From Defluviitaleaceae bacterium (GTDB lineage: Bacteria; Bacillota; Clostridia; Lachnospirales; WRAX01), in contig WRBJ01000018.1 of assembly GCA_009784615.1 (NCBI GenBank), positions 1 to 34,174 of the forward strand: DNA of 34,174 nt, in the 5' to 3' direction. The notes beneath the pieces were generated by a model. It worked only from the letters and a program-made list of their open reading frames with translations, ran no database searches and was not told the DNA's origin. Both the position numbers and the translations under genes were made by a program. Below, piece after piece: positions 1-8,936 of this stretch (positions are counted from its first letter, which is position 1; every line of letters begins with the position of its first letter).

Positions 1-71
1 GCTACTACCTACATAAAGCAGTGCATAGCAAGCCTGGAGTAATCTAGTAAGGGGTGTATGATGGTGCAAGG
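1..71. repeat. Truncated copy of an interspersed repeat
   Basis: Bases 1-71 line up with 18170-18241 in the same orientation. About 42 of the first 54 positions are identical, then small indels appear. Most differences are transitions, as in a decayed copy. The conserved blocks are the start (GCTAC), TACATAAAGCA, CAAGCC and AGTAATC. The left part of the element lies outside the window. No coding potential is seen in 1-96. Confidence 0.7.
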
Positions 72-96
72 GTGGTTGGGGTGGTCAAGTGAAATG

Positions 97-126
97 AAAC
101 AGGCGGCTGGGTAGCCGCCTGTTTTT
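97..126. terminator. Rho-independent terminator, bidirectional
   Basis: A 12-bp perfect stem (97-108 with 113-124, core ACAGGCGGCT/AGCCGCCTGT) encloses a GGGT loop. A T-run follows on the plus strand, and the A-rich flank gives a short T-run on the minus strand. It sits just past the stop codon of the minus-strand EAL gene, so it probably ends that transcript as well as an unseen plus-strand gene to the left. Confidence 0.85.
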
Positions 127-137
127 ATAATCAATTA

Positions 138-2576
138 TTATCCCCAAATAACTTTGTGTCGTGCGTAGATAGCTTCTTGGGTGTTTTGTGTTAAAATAAA
201 TTCTTGCATTTCATCTTTAGGGATTGGTTTAGAGAAGTAGTAGCCTTGTATAAAATCTGCATTTAGGTTGCATACAATGCGGGCTTGTTCCAAAGTTTCT
301 ACACCTTCTATACATACTAGGTATTTCATAATATGGGCAAGGTTAATAAGCACGCCCAAAAACTCACGACTGGCTTCGTTTTCTTCTATATCAGTGATAA
401 AGCTACGGTCTATTTTAAGCTCGCAAATGGGCAAATGGCGCAGATGCCCAAGGGACGAATAGCCCGTGCCAAAATCGTCCAGCGATATTTTTACGCCAGC
501 GTCCCTAAGCTCGTAAAGCATACCAAGTCCGCTTTTTACAGACGCTACGCTTTCCTCTGTTAGTTCTAAAAACATATTGTGCATTTCAAGCCCATTTTGT
601 TTTATTACGCCCAGCACTTCATCCACAATATCTGCCGATGTAGCCCTTTGTGGTGACATATTTACGTTGATGCTAAAATTGGTGTTGCCCATTAGCTTTA
701 TCCAGTCTGCACATTGTTTTGCGGCGGTTTTAAAAACCCACGTTTCTACTTTTTGAAAAGCCCCTATTTGTTGCAAGGCAGGGATTACAAGCACAGGCGA
801 AATAATTTTTCCGTTGCGGTTGCGCCAGCGCAAAAGGGCTTCTGCTCCTGCAAAATTGTTGTGGGCAACGGAATAAAATGGTTGATAAAAAATCTCGAAA
901 CCGTCAAAATTTTCGTCAACACATTCACGCAAGGTTTCTTGCAGGCTAAGGTATTGCAAATAGCTTTCTTTATCGCTGGGGTCGAAAAACGATACAGAAT
1001 TTTTAACCTTTTTTGCACGAGACAAAGCAAGCTCTGCGTTCATAACAATATCGTCCAACTTGTCGCTGGAACAAAATTGTGTAACACCAATAGACACCGT
1101 CATTTTTACATGCCTGTCGTCAACCAAAAGCCCGCTGTCAGAATACGCTCTTATTCTGTCAACAAAATGCGATATTGCATCTTGTGTAGAATTAATAATA
1201 CAATAAACAAATAAATTATTTGTAAAATGGTATAATTTGCTGTTTGCGGGGCTTAATAGCGACAAAAGCCCGCCGTATTCCATTAACATTTTATCACCAG
1301 TAGGCATACCGTGTAGCGAATTTATATCACCAAAATTGTCGATGTCAATTTTAACAAGAAAATGGTTTTGTTCTGTTGGTATGCTACTGTTTTCGTCCGC
1401 AATGGCTTCCATATCTTTATGAAAAGCAATGCGGTTTGGCAAACCCGAATTTTTATCGGTGCTTGAGGCTTCGTCTACAAAGCGTCCTAATGTGCGCATT
1501 GTTTCTAGGTTAATAATCGAACCTGCTATTAATGTTGGCTCTCCTGTTTCATCCATTGTAGATTTTCCGCTACAAACCACCCAAATTGGAGAATCTTTGC
1601 CTTTTAGACGAAATTCTGCTCTAAAAATATCGGTTTCGCCATTGGTTATTTGTTCCATAGCTTTTTCAAATATTGGTTGGTCGCTGGGTACGATAAAACT
1701 AAGCCAAGTTTCCAGCCCATTTTGCACACGTCGGCTTTTTATTGGTATTAGCTCGTGTATTTTTGAAGAAAATTCAAAAACATCTTTTTGCAAGTCAAAG
1801 ACAAACACACAGTCGCTAGAGCCTTCTATTATAAGGCTTTTAAGTTCTTCATTATGCACTTGGTTTGTTATGTCGGTGATAGAGCCAGCAAGCACACGGG
1901 GTTCACCAAGAATATCACGCGAACATTTGCCGTGCAGTTGTATCCATTTTGATGTATTGGCAAAAGCATCAAAAACACGCAAGCGTATTTCTATTGTATC
2001 GCTTTCGCCGCTTCGTAATTTATTTATGGCATAGTTTAATTCGTCTTGATGGCCGCTTGTAATTAGCCTGTTATATACCCATTGCATATTTTTTGTTCGG
2101 TCATTTGCGTTTAAATTAAAATCTTTTATAAATGTTTCGTTAAAAGTAAGGTCGTCTTTTTTAAAGTCATAAAGAAAGATGTATTTTGATGCACCTTCTA
2201 TTAAAAGCTCGCCAATATGGGCTTTTTCGCTTAGTCTAATAAAATTCATTTGTTGGGTATAATCTTGAATATTGCCTGTGGCGGTTTCGCCGTTTTCGTC
2301 GTAAAAAACACCCAGCGACAGCCATTCGTATTCGCCTTCTATCACGGGCAACCTAAAAGAAACAACGCCGCTTTCGTTCCAAATGCCGTTTTGAATATTT
2401 TCAAAAGCATTACTGATACTAGCTTTTTCCTCGTCGTGTATCAGCTTGATAAAATCGGTATAATGTACTTGCAAAGGCATTTGCATTTGCCTAGCGAAAT
2501 TATCGTTAGCAAAAGTAATTATCCCTGTATGCATATTAATAACAAAAGCGGTAACCAAGCCGTCTGTTGGATTCAT
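138..2576 (-). CDS. PAS-GGDEF-EAL protein, probable c-di-GMP phosphodiesterase
   Basis: An 812-residue cytoplasmic protein with no signal peptide or membrane segment. The first ~360 residues look like three consecutive PAS-type sensor modules (each ends in a 'GSI.D/N' type strand). A GGDEF fold follows (about 370-540), but the signature loop reads FTNNLF instead of GGDEF, so cyclase activity is unlikely. The C-terminal EAL domain (about 550-800) keeps the catalytic set: AEALLRW, NVNMSP, LELTEES, DDFGTGYSSL, KIDRSF, EGVET and QGYYFSKP. The likely role is hydrolysis of c-di-GMP to pGpG, with the degenerate GGDEF as a possible regulatory (for example GTP-sensing) domain. It starts after an AAGGATGTG ribosome site and is monocistronic, divergent from walR. 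A motility or surface link would be typical for the family, but nothing here proves it. Confidence 0.9.
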   Translation of the reverse strand: MNPTDGLVTAFVINMHTGIITFANDNFARQMQMPLQVHYTDFIKLIHDEEKASISNAFENIQNGIWNESGVVSFRLPVIEGEYEWLSLGVFYDENGETATGNIQDYTQQMNFIRLSEKAHIGELLIEGASKYIFLYDFKKDDLTFNETFIKDFNLNANDRTKNMQWVYNRLITSGHQDELNYAINKLRSGESDTIEIRLRVFDAFANTSKWIQLHGKCSRDILGEPRVLAGSITDITNQVHNEELKSLIIEGSSDCVFVFDLQKDVFEFSSKIHELIPIKSRRVQNGLETWLSFIVPSDQPIFEKAMEQITNGETDIFRAEFRLKGKDSPIWVVCSGKSTMDETGEPTLIAGSIINLETMRTLGRFVDEASSTDKNSGLPNRIAFHKDMEAIADENSSIPTEQNHFLVKIDIDNFGDINSLHGMPTGDKMLMEYGGLLSLLSPANSKLYHFTNNLFVYCIINSTQDAISHFVDRIRAYSDSGLLVDDRHVKMTVSIGVTQFCSSDKLDDIVMNAELALSRAKKVKNSVSFFDPSDKESYLQYLSLQETLRECVDENFDGFEIFYQPFYSVAHNNFAGAEALLRWRNRNGKIISPVLVIPALQQIGAFQKVETWVFKTAAKQCADWIKLMGNTNFSINVNMSPQRATSADIVDEVLGVIKQNGLEMHNMFLELTEESVASVKSGLGMLYELRDAGVKISLDDFGTGYSSLGHLRHLPICELKIDRSFITDIEENEASREFLGVLINLAHIMKYLVCIEGVETLEQARIVCNLNADFIQGYYFSKPIPKDEMQEFILTQNTQEAIYARHKVIWG

Positions 2577-2658
2577 ATTTTCACATCCTTATAAATATTG
2601 CTTGCTAATAATAACATTTTGTAATATAATTGAAACAAAACGAAATTGTCTTACGTTA

Positions 2659-2687
2659 ATTATATATGTTAAAAGAAAAATTATCAA
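2659..2687 (-). promoter_or_regulatory. Sigma-A promoter of the EAL gene
   Basis: On the minus strand, TTGATA (2687-2682), a 17-base spacer and TATAAT (2664-2659). This predicts a leader of about 75 nt before the ATG at 2576. The promoter lies inside the 141-bp divergent gap to walR; no equally clear plus-strand promoter for walR was found there. Confidence 0.7.
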
Positions 2688-2717
2688 TAGCTAATTTTAG
2701 CAAAGAGGAGTTGTATT

Positions 2718-3407
2718 ATGAGCAGAAAAATTTTAGTTGTAGATGATGAAAAAAATATTGTAGATATTGTTGCATTTAACCTGCACAAAGAAGGTTATGA
2801 TGTTGTTGTAGCAAGGGACGGCGAGGCTTGCCTTGAAGCATTTAGCAAAGAAAACCCCGATTTGGTTCTTTTAGACATTATGATGCCAAAAATGGATGGG
2901 CTAGAGGCTTGTCGCAAAATACGTGAAAAATCGCAGGTACCAATAATAATGCTTACCGCTCGTGCAGAAGAATTGGATAAGGTTTTGGGGCTTGAAATGG
3001 GCGCAGATGATTATGTGGTAAAACCTTTTGGCGTGCGAGAACTTTTAGCACGTGTAAAAGCCAACTTGCGCCGCAAAGAACCAACAGAGCCTGTATCAGA
3101 CATCAATATTCTAAAATTTGGTAGTATAACAATAGACCTTGGCAGATACGAAATAAGGCGTAATGACGTAGCTTTGGATTTAACAAATCGTGAATACGAG
3201 CTGACAAAATTTTTAGCAACCAACAACACACAGGTATTTTCACGAGAACAATTGCTTGAAAAGGTTTGGGGATACGAATATTTTGGCGATGTGCGTACCG
3301 TAGACGTAACCATACGCCGCCTACGTGCGAAAATAGAAGAAAACCCCGAAAGCCCAAAATACATCCAAACCCGCCGTGGTGTTGGATATTTCTTTAACAA
3401 CGAATAA
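2718..3407 (+). CDS. walR: OmpR/PhoB-type response regulator, WalR-like
   Basis: A 229-residue DNA-binding response regulator. The receiver domain (1-~120) has the acidic pair D9/D10, phospho-acceptor D53 (LLDIMMP), T80 and K102 (VVKPF). The winged-helix domain (about 135-228) carries the stretch VWGYEYFGDVRTVDVT and ends in TRRGVGYFF, which is very close to WalR (YycF), the essential cell-wall homeostasis regulator of Firmicutes. The ribosome site AGAGGAG precedes the ATG. The cognate kinase starts 12 bases after the stop. The usual yycH/yycI/yycJ genes are absent, as is common in Clostridia, so PhoP/PhoB-type naming is the alternative. Confidence 0.85.
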   Translation: MSRKILVVDDEKNIVDIVAFNLHKEGYDVVVARDGEACLEAFSKENPDLVLLDIMMPKMDGLEACRKIREKSQVPIIMLTARAEELDKVLGLEMGADDYVVKPFGVRELLARVKANLRRKEPTEPVSDINILKFGSITIDLGRYEIRRNDVALDLTNREYELTKFLATNNTQVFSREQLLEKVWGYEYFGDVRTVDVTIRRLRAKIEENPESPKYIQTRRGVGYFFNNE

Positions 3408-3419
3408 TTAGAGGTTTAT

Positions 3420-5228
3420 ATGAGCATACGCTGGAAGTTTGTTATTATCTGTGTGTCGGTGGTTTTTTTGGTGATGGTTGTTACCGGCACTATCATTATT
3501 TTTACTTTGCGTAGTGATGCAGCGGCTGGTTCGCATAGCGATATGCGTGATTGGGCGGACGAAATTGCTTTTCACGTTATAGGACATTCTTTGCGGTTGA
3601 TGGATGATGACGCAGACCTAACATCTGAAGATGATATTAACCGCCTTGAAAACAGTTTTCGAGAGCCTTTTAGAGAATTAGCAAGCAATCGCCTGCCAAT
3701 TGGTATGGACGCATTTATTATTAATGCATCATACAGACGTACCGCAGAAGGCACGCAACCAACAGAATATTCTGACCGCATTTCAAGCGATGTTATTATT
3801 TCCGCATTGGTTGGTAATGCCAGTTTTTTGGCGTTTCGTTCACGCTCCAACCCTATAACAGGTGATGTAGAAAGATGGTTTGAATACGCTCGTCCTGTTT
3901 ATCTTATAGACGACTACACACCAACATATATCATATATATGCGTGATTCTGCTGACGATTTTTTAAATAATTTAGACGATATAACCCGCACCATTTTTGT
4001 TGGCGGCATTATTGCGCTTGGTGCGGCAATTTTGCTTATTATTGTGTTTTCTATACCCCTTACGCAAAACTTGCTTTCGCTAAACAAAAGTATAAAATCC
4101 TTTAAAGTCGGCGGCGAACCAATTACTTTAACAGGTGCCAACGATGAGATTGGTCAGCTTGCAGAAAGCTATAATAATATGAGCCAAGAGCTTAACAACA
4201 GTATGATTGCAATAACAGGCGAAAAAAACAAGATGGAAATTATAATGTATAATATGAGCGACGGCGTGCTTGCCTACGACGGAGACGGCGTGTTAATACA
4301 TTCTAACTACGCCTGTGAGGAGCTTTTAGGGCTTTCCGATGCTAGAACTATGTCTATGTCAGAGCTTTTTAACGCCCTAAACCTTGATATACCCCACGAT
4401 ACAGATTATGACAAGATAGAGGACATAATAATTAAACGTGGCGAAAAATTCGTCAACGCCAGCTTTAACTCGCATAAAAACGAAGCAGGCGATGTGCAGG
4501 GGCTTGTTATCGTTTTGCAAGACATAACAAAACATATGCGGCTTGACAATATGCGTAAAGAATTTGTAGCAAATGTTTCGCACGAATTGCGCACGCCGCT
4601 AACCACAATAAAAGGCTACGCAGAAACCCTTGTAGACGGCGCAGGAGACGACCCTGCCATACGCAACGAATTTTTAGAAATAATCAACACAGAAAGCGAC
4701 CGTATGGCAACAATTATTAAAGATTTGCTGGAACTATCCCGTTTTGATGACAACCGTGCGGATTTTGATTTTGCAATGGCAGATTTAATTTCGCTTGCAA
4801 AAAACAATGTGATAAACCACCGAATTATGGCGAAGAAGCAGAAAAAAGCCATTGTATTTAAAACAGATTTACAACAGGCCGTTATACGGATGGATTCCGA
4901 CCGTATTAATCAGGTGTTTAACAATATTATATCAAATTCTTTACGATATAGTCACAGTGGAGCAAAAATAGAAATTAGCATCGAGGAGCGTGAACATCAC
5001 TATCTAGTATACATCAGCGATACAGGCATTGGTATACCAAAAGAAGATTTGCGCAATATTTTCGAGCGTTTTTACCGTGCAGACAAAGCCAGAAGCCGCG
5101 AATTGGGCGGCACAGGCTTAGGTTTGTCCATAGCAAAAGAAATTGTGGAAGCCCACAACGGACGCATTTATGCTTCAAGCGAGCTGGGTGTCGGCACAAC
5201 AATGACATTGCGCTTTCAAAAACCGTAA
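3420..5228 (+). CDS. walK: Sensor histidine kinase, WalK-like
   Basis: A 602-residue membrane kinase. TM1 is at about 8-30, an extracellular sensor region at ~35-185, TM2 at ~190-212, HAMP at ~213-265 and a PAS domain at ~270-375. The HisKA box FVANVSHELRTPL has phospho-acceptor H388. The ATPase domain shows the N box (NQVFNNIISNSLRYS), G1 (DTGIGIP), F box (FERFYRAD) and G2 (GGTGLGLSIAKEI), so it looks fully active. Domain order and length match WalK (about 610 aa), which senses the cell-wall state and phosphorylates WalR. It is co-transcribed with walR. Its last 54 bases are overlapped on the other strand by the 3' end of a convergent gene. Confidence 0.87.
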   Translation: MSIRWKFVIICVSVVFLVMVVTGTIIIFTLRSDAAAGSHSDMRDWADEIAFHVIGHSLRLMDDDADLTSEDDINRLENSFREPFRELASNRLPIGMDAFIINASYRRTAEGTQPTEYSDRISSDVIISALVGNASFLAFRSRSNPITGDVERWFEYARPVYLIDDYTPTYIIYMRDSADDFLNNLDDITRTIFVGGIIALGAAILLIIVFSIPLTQNLLSLNKSIKSFKVGGEPITLTGANDEIGQLAESYNNMSQELNNSMIAITGEKNKMEIIMYNMSDGVLAYDGDGVLIHSNYACEELLGLSDARTMSMSELFNALNLDIPHDTDYDKIEDIIIKRGEKFVNASFNSHKNEAGDVQGLVIVLQDITKHMRLDNMRKEFVANVSHELRTPLTTIKGYAETLVDGAGDDPAIRNEFLEIINTESDRMATIIKDLLELSRFDDNRADFDFAMADLISLAKNNVINHRIMAKKQKKAIVFKTDLQQAVIRMDSDRINQVFNNIISNSLRYSHSGAKIEISIEEREHHYLVYISDTGIGIPKEDLRNIFERFYRADKARSRELGGTGLGLSIAKEIVEAHNGRIYASSELGVGTTMTLRFQKP

Positions 5229-5609
5229 GGCGGCGTTATGCTCCCTATTAGCTTGCATTTCAGAAATATTTAATTTTTTCGCAATGTCCCGCCATGGCAG
5301 ACGGATTATATATCGGTATATAATAATATTGCGTTGCCCACTTGGTAAAAACTTTGCGGCTTGATAAATTTGCGTTTCTATGGTTAAAAGTTTTTGCTTT
5401 GCTAGGGCTATTTGTTCTTCAAGCTCTATAGCATCAATGGATAATTCCTGTGATACGTCTATATCACGTGATTTTTTAACACCAAGCCCAAAACCTCCGC
5501 CTGTTGCAGTTTGCATAGTACGCAAAAACTCTAGGTCTTCATTAAGTTTGCCAATATGGTTGTCCATTATAAATGTTTGGTTTAGATAGTCCTTTGTTAT
5601 TATAATCAT
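5175..5609 (-). CDS. Small sigma-70 region 4-like HTH protein (DUF1492/ArpU type)
   Basis: 144 residues. The N-terminal half is charged and helical (about 15-80, probable coiled coil). The C-terminal part has a region-4 helix-turn-helix (about 95-132) with the pattern IIYRYIIRLPWRDIAKKLNIS, typical of phage-type DUF1492/ArpU transcriptional activators. There is no sigma region 2, so it is not a complete sigma factor. The ATG follows AAAGGGG. The gene has its own promoter and a palindrome at its start. Its tail runs 54 bases into the 3' end of walK in antisense, so the last ~18 residues are constrained by walK coding. It may be a prophage remnant retained next to core genes; its target is unknown. 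Confidence 0.75.
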   Translation of the reverse strand: MIIITKDYLNQTFIMDNHIGKLNEDLEFLRTMQTATGGGFGLGVKKSRDIDVSQELSIDAIELEEQIALAKQKLLTIETQIYQAAKFLPSGQRNIIIYRYIIRLPWRDIAKKLNISEMQANREHNAALRFLKAQCHCCADTQLA

Positions 5610-5625
5610 AATTATCCCCTTTATA

Positions 5626-5653
5626 TTAGTTATTCTTATATAAGTAATACTAA
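5626..5653. promoter_or_regulatory. 28-bp palindrome at the DUF1492-like promoter, candidate operator
   Basis: The centre CTTATATAAG (5635-5644) is a perfect palindrome. The flanking TTAGT (5626-5630) and ACTAA (5649-5653) are also mutual reverse complements, with four partly matching bases in between. It covers the predicted start of transcription of the minus-strand gene and touches its -10 box, where a repressor would block initiation. Confidence 0.5.
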
Positions 5654-5680
5654 TTTATCATAATCAGGACTTGTTGTCAA
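5652..5680 (-). promoter_or_regulatory. Sigma-A promoter of the DUF1492-like gene
   Basis: Minus strand: consensus TTGACA (5680-5675), a 17-base spacer and TAAATT (5657-5652). The predicted leader to the ATG at 5609 is about 36 nt. Confidence 0.75.
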
Positions 5681-5718
5681 GCACTTTTGAAAAAATTTCT
5701 ACTTTTTTCATTGCGGGG

Positions 5719-5747
5719 TTGACTTGTAGTGTTTTTGGATTTATAAT
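5719..5747 (+). promoter_or_regulatory. Sigma-A promoter of the dapB operon
   Basis: TTGACT (5719-5724), a 17-base spacer and consensus TATAAT (5742-5747). The dapB ATG is at 5766, after a GGGAGGG ribosome site, so the leader is very short, about 12 nt. Confidence 0.75.
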
Positions 5748-5765
5748 ATGTTTGGGAGGGATTAG

Positions 5766-6509
5766 ATGAAATTGATTATTAACGGGCTTGGGCGTTTGGG
5801 TCTTGCTATTGCCCAGTTAGCTATTGCGCAGGATTTGGAAGTCGTTGCCGCTGTAGATTCCGAAAAAAAAGCCGCAAGGGGTTTTGAAATATTTGAAAAA
5901 CTAGAAAATTGCCCACAAGCAGATATTATTATTGATAGCTCTCACGCAAAGGCTGTGCCGCAATTGCTTATTGATGCCGAAAAATTACAAATTCCGCTGG
6001 TTATATGCACCACAGGTTTGTCGCAAGAAACTTTGGCACAAATACAAAAAACAGCAGAAAATTTGCCGATATTTCTATCGTCTAATATGTCTCTTGGTGT
6101 TAATTTAATATCAAAATTGTCGGCAACTGCCGCAAAGGCATTAGACGGAGCAAATTTTGATATAGAAATTGTAGAAACACATCATAATCAAAAATTGGAC
6201 GCACCCAGCGGCACGGCATTATTATTGGCACAAAGCATTAACGCCAGTGCTGACGGCAAATATAAATTTGTTTACGACCGCAGTCAGTATATGCAAAAGC
6301 GTTGCCCTGACGAAATAGGCATTTCTGCCATACGAGGCGGCAGTATTGTTGGCGAACATACCGTTATCTTTGCTGGTCCCGACGAAGTTATAGAAATAAC
6401 CCACAAAGCCGCTTCACGTGAGATTTTTGCACGTGGTGCTTTAAAAGCTGTACGTTTTATGATGGATAAAAAACCGGGTTTGTACACTATGGACGACCTG
6501 TTAAAATAG
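5766..6509 (+). CDS. dapB: 4-hydroxy-tetrahydrodipicolinate reductase
   Basis: 247 residues, the usual length for DapB, which reduces 4-hydroxy-tetrahydrodipicolinate with NAD(P)H in the diaminopimelate/lysine pathway (peptidoglycan and lysine precursor). The N-terminal Rossmann motif is GLGRLG (7-12). The family signature ETHHNQKLDAPSGTA carries the catalytic histidines 139/140, lysine 143 and the DAPSG substrate loop. The C-terminal motif SREIFARGALKA is also typical. It is first in a tight operon: the lipoprotein gene starts 10 bases after its stop. Confidence 0.95.
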   Translation: MKLIINGLGRLGLAIAQLAIAQDLEVVAAVDSEKKAARGFEIFEKLENCPQADIIIDSSHAKAVPQLLIDAEKLQIPLVICTTGLSQETLAQIQKTAENLPIFLSSNMSLGVNLISKLSATAAKALDGANFDIEIVETHHNQKLDAPSGTALLLAQSINASADGKYKFVYDRSQYMQKRCPDEIGISAIRGGSIVGEHTVIFAGPDEVIEITHKAASREIFARGALKAVRFMMDKKPGLYTMDDLLK

Positions 6510-6519
6510 GAGAATACAA

Positions 6520-8100
6520 ATGAAAAAATTTATAGGTATTGTAGCCGTCTTGTCGGCGGCACTTGTTATTTTTGTGGCTTGTAATGATAAAGAGGATGCA
6601 CAGCCAGAATTTGGGCTTTTATCTTTTGAAGATAATCTATTATTGTCGTATTATATTGATATGGGCGAAGGCAGAACTAATATCGAATACACCATTTTTA
6701 ATGCCTATACCGAAGATAGTAAATTACAGCGTTTGCTCACAATGGCTGACGGTTCACAACTTATTGAAATTTTAGATGTTGTCGATGGATTTTTAGTCAA
6801 TACAGTAAGCCTTAATGCGTTCAGTGGGGTTTGGTTTTCACCTTATGTAAATATGCTTTCACACTCTCCTAATACTTATCAAGTAATTGTGCCAGAAGAT
6901 GTATGGCTTGGTAGACGATGGTCTGCCAACCCAATGTCTGAGGAAGAAACGATTGTGCGTGAAATAACGGGTGTTGATATTGAAGTAACAACACCGGCAG
7001 GCACTTTTATGACCACTGAAGTAACGACGTATTTGCTACACGACGACAGTTTTATTGTGACGCCCCATAGCCGCACATATTGGGCAGAGGGCATTGGTGT
7101 TGTAAAGGACGTGCAGCACGAGGGTATTTCAACCAACACAGAGGATTGGCATAGCACAGAGGAAGTCGTGCGTACATCTATGCTTGTGGACATTAGCCAC
7201 GGTGGGCTGTCGCAAGTCATTACCTTGCATTACCCCGACCCTAATGCAAATCCAGGCTTTTATCAAACAGAGGCGCATTTTACCACAAATAACGATTTGA
7301 TGGAAGTTTTTAACAATATACTAAGCCGTGCCGCACAGTTGATTTTTGAGCGTGAATTGGCGGCAAATGCTGTTATAAACAGTGTTTTTCTAAATCAAAA
7401 TACACAAAATTTGGTTGTGGATATTTCTAACGAGCTTGTGCAGACTATTACAAACTTTGCGCAGGAAGAAGCACAGGAAGAACGTATCGTGCTTGCGATT
7501 GTAGATACTTTGGGCGTACTTTATAATGCCGCAGGGGTAACCATCACGGCAGATGGCAGTCCATTTAACGGTAATTTTGTAGCGTTTGGACCTATGGATT
7601 TTTGGTCTATCGGGCAGTCGTTTTTAAATCTGCCGCCACGTATGCCAACCACCGAAGAATTGGCTAAAATGGACATTGTGCGTGATATACACCAGCCATT
7701 TATGGACGCAATGACGCTGTTTCATCCAAATTACCTAATGGAAATTACGGCAGAAAACACAAATATGCCTATACCTGTTGCTTTTGAGCATTTCCCTGAA
7801 ATTAATAGCATTGAAGGTGTGCGCAATCAATTTTTAACAATATTTACGCAGGAATTTGTTTACGAAGTTATTGACAATATGATATTAAGCACAAATATCC
7901 CGTTTTTTACTGAGGTAAATGGCGTATTGCACGCCATTGTCGCTGATTTTCCTGATATGTGGCAATGGGCGATTGATGGCGGTATGCAAATAGAAATTTG
8001 GGACGAATACGGCTTTATGGTAACTTGGGCAGAAAATGACAATGTGTTGATTTTTGAGCTAAAAGACGATGGATGGCGCATTGATAATATTGACGTATGA
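6520..8100 (+). CDS. Lipoprotein with a GerMN-like domain
   Basis: 526 residues. MKK, a hydrophobic stretch and C21 (FVAC) form a lipoprotein signal, so it should be anchored on the outer face of the membrane. Residues ~30-200 contain a pattern seen in extracellular lipoproteins (ITGVDIEVTTPAGTF followed by YWAEGIGVVK). Residues ~205-345 resemble a GerMN domain: ITLHYPDPNANPGFY, then INSVFLNQNTQNLVVDISN and an IVDTLGVLYNAAGVTITADG block. The last ~120 residues I do not recognise. GerMN proteins occur in sporulation, germination and cell-envelope roles. The gene is between dapB and rsmA and overlaps rsmA by 4 bases (ATGA), so translation is coupled. The function is an inference from the domain only. 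Confidence 0.72.
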   Translation: MKKFIGIVAVLSAALVIFVACNDKEDAQPEFGLLSFEDNLLLSYYIDMGEGRTNIEYTIFNAYTEDSKLQRLLTMADGSQLIEILDVVDGFLVNTVSLNAFSGVWFSPYVNMLSHSPNTYQVIVPEDVWLGRRWSANPMSEEETIVREITGVDIEVTTPAGTFMTTEVTTYLLHDDSFIVTPHSRTYWAEGIGVVKDVQHEGISTNTEDWHSTEEVVRTSMLVDISHGGLSQVITLHYPDPNANPGFYQTEAHFTTNNDLMEVFNNILSRAAQLIFERELAANAVINSVFLNQNTQNLVVDISNELVQTITNFAQEEAQEERIVLAIVDTLGVLYNAAGVTITADGSPFNGNFVAFGPMDFWSIGQSFLNLPPRMPTTEELAKMDIVRDIHQPFMDAMTLFHPNYLMEITAENTNMPIPVAFEHFPEINSIEGVRNQFLTIFTQEFVYEVIDNMILSTNIPFFTEVNGVLHAIVADFPDMWQWAIDGGMQIEIWDEYGFMVTWAENDNVLIFELKDDGWRIDNIDV

Positions 8101-8936
8101 GCAATTTGACGAGCAAAAATTATATACGCCAATTGTTGGCTGATAATGGGCTTTTTCCTAAAAAACATTTTGGACAGAATTTTTTATGTGATAGTCATGT
8201 GCTGTCAAAAATCGTTGCGGCGGCTGATTTGTCGGGTGATGATTTTGTTATTGAAATTGGTCCTGGGCTTGGAGTTTTGACGACAGAGCTTGCAAAAACT
8301 GCCAAAAGAGTGGTCGCTGTTGAAATTGACCGCCAAATGGCAGATATTTTGCGTACAACAATGGCAGACAATGTCGAAATTGTACGGGAAGATGTACTAA
8401 AGGTTGACTGGGATGGTATTTTTTCGACCGCTAAAAATGGCAAAAAGGCGAAAGTCATTGCTAATTTACCCTATTATATTACTTCGCCTATAATTTTTGG
8501 TATGCTTGAAAAAGGCTTGCCAATTGATAGTTTTGTTGTAATGGTGCAAAAAGAGGTTGCGGACAGATTTTTGGCAAGCCCTGGTACAAAAGCATATGGC
8601 TTGCCTTCGCTTTCGCTTGCGTACTATGGCAAAGCAGAATTGGTGGCAAATGTGCCGCCGCACAGCTTTTTTCCACGTCCTGACGTACATTCGGCTGTAA
8701 TTAAAATAGATGTTGAACCACGAACGGATGTAGATGCAAGCAAGTTTTTTCCGCTTATACGTGCGGCTTTTGCCAATAGGCGCAAGACATTTGTTAATTG
8801 CCTTGCTAATTCTGATACACTTGGACTGGATAAAGAACGGGCGGCAGGGTTGTTAGAGAAGGCAGGGTTGCGTGCAGATGTGCGAGGCGAAGCATTAAAT
8901 TTTGAGGATTTTGTGCGGCTTGTTGAGGCGATGTAA
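8097..8936 (+). CDS. rsmA: 16S rRNA (adenine1518/1519-N6)-dimethyltransferase
   Basis: 279 residues; RsmA (KsgA) dimethylates the two adenines of the 3'-terminal 16S hairpin late in 30S assembly. The N-terminal block FPKKHFGQNFL is diagnostic. The SAM site IEIGPGLGVLT, the acidic EID (ribose contact), and the catalytic NLPYYITSPI are intact, followed by FFPRPDVHSAVI. The start overlaps the lipoprotein stop (ATGA) without a good ribosome site, which implies translational coupling. It is the last gene of the dapB operon. Confidence 0.95.
   Translation: MSNLTSKNYIRQLLADNGLFPKKHFGQNFLCDSHVLSKIVAAADLSGDDFVIEIGPGLGVLTTELAKTAKRVVAVEIDRQMADILRTTMADNVEIVREDVLKVDWDGIFSTAKNGKKAKVIANLPYYITSPIIFGMLEKGLPIDSFVVMVQKEVADRFLASPGTKAYGLPSLSLAYYGKAELVANVPPHSFFPRPDVHSAVIKIDVEPRTDVDASKFFPLIRAAFANRRKTFVNCLANSDTLGLDKERAAGLLEKAGLRADVRGEALNFEDFVRLVEAM

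Noticed and set aside
714-1214. Plus-strand open frame opposite the EAL gene
   Set aside because: Shadow of a well-supported gene; no start signal and no family features.
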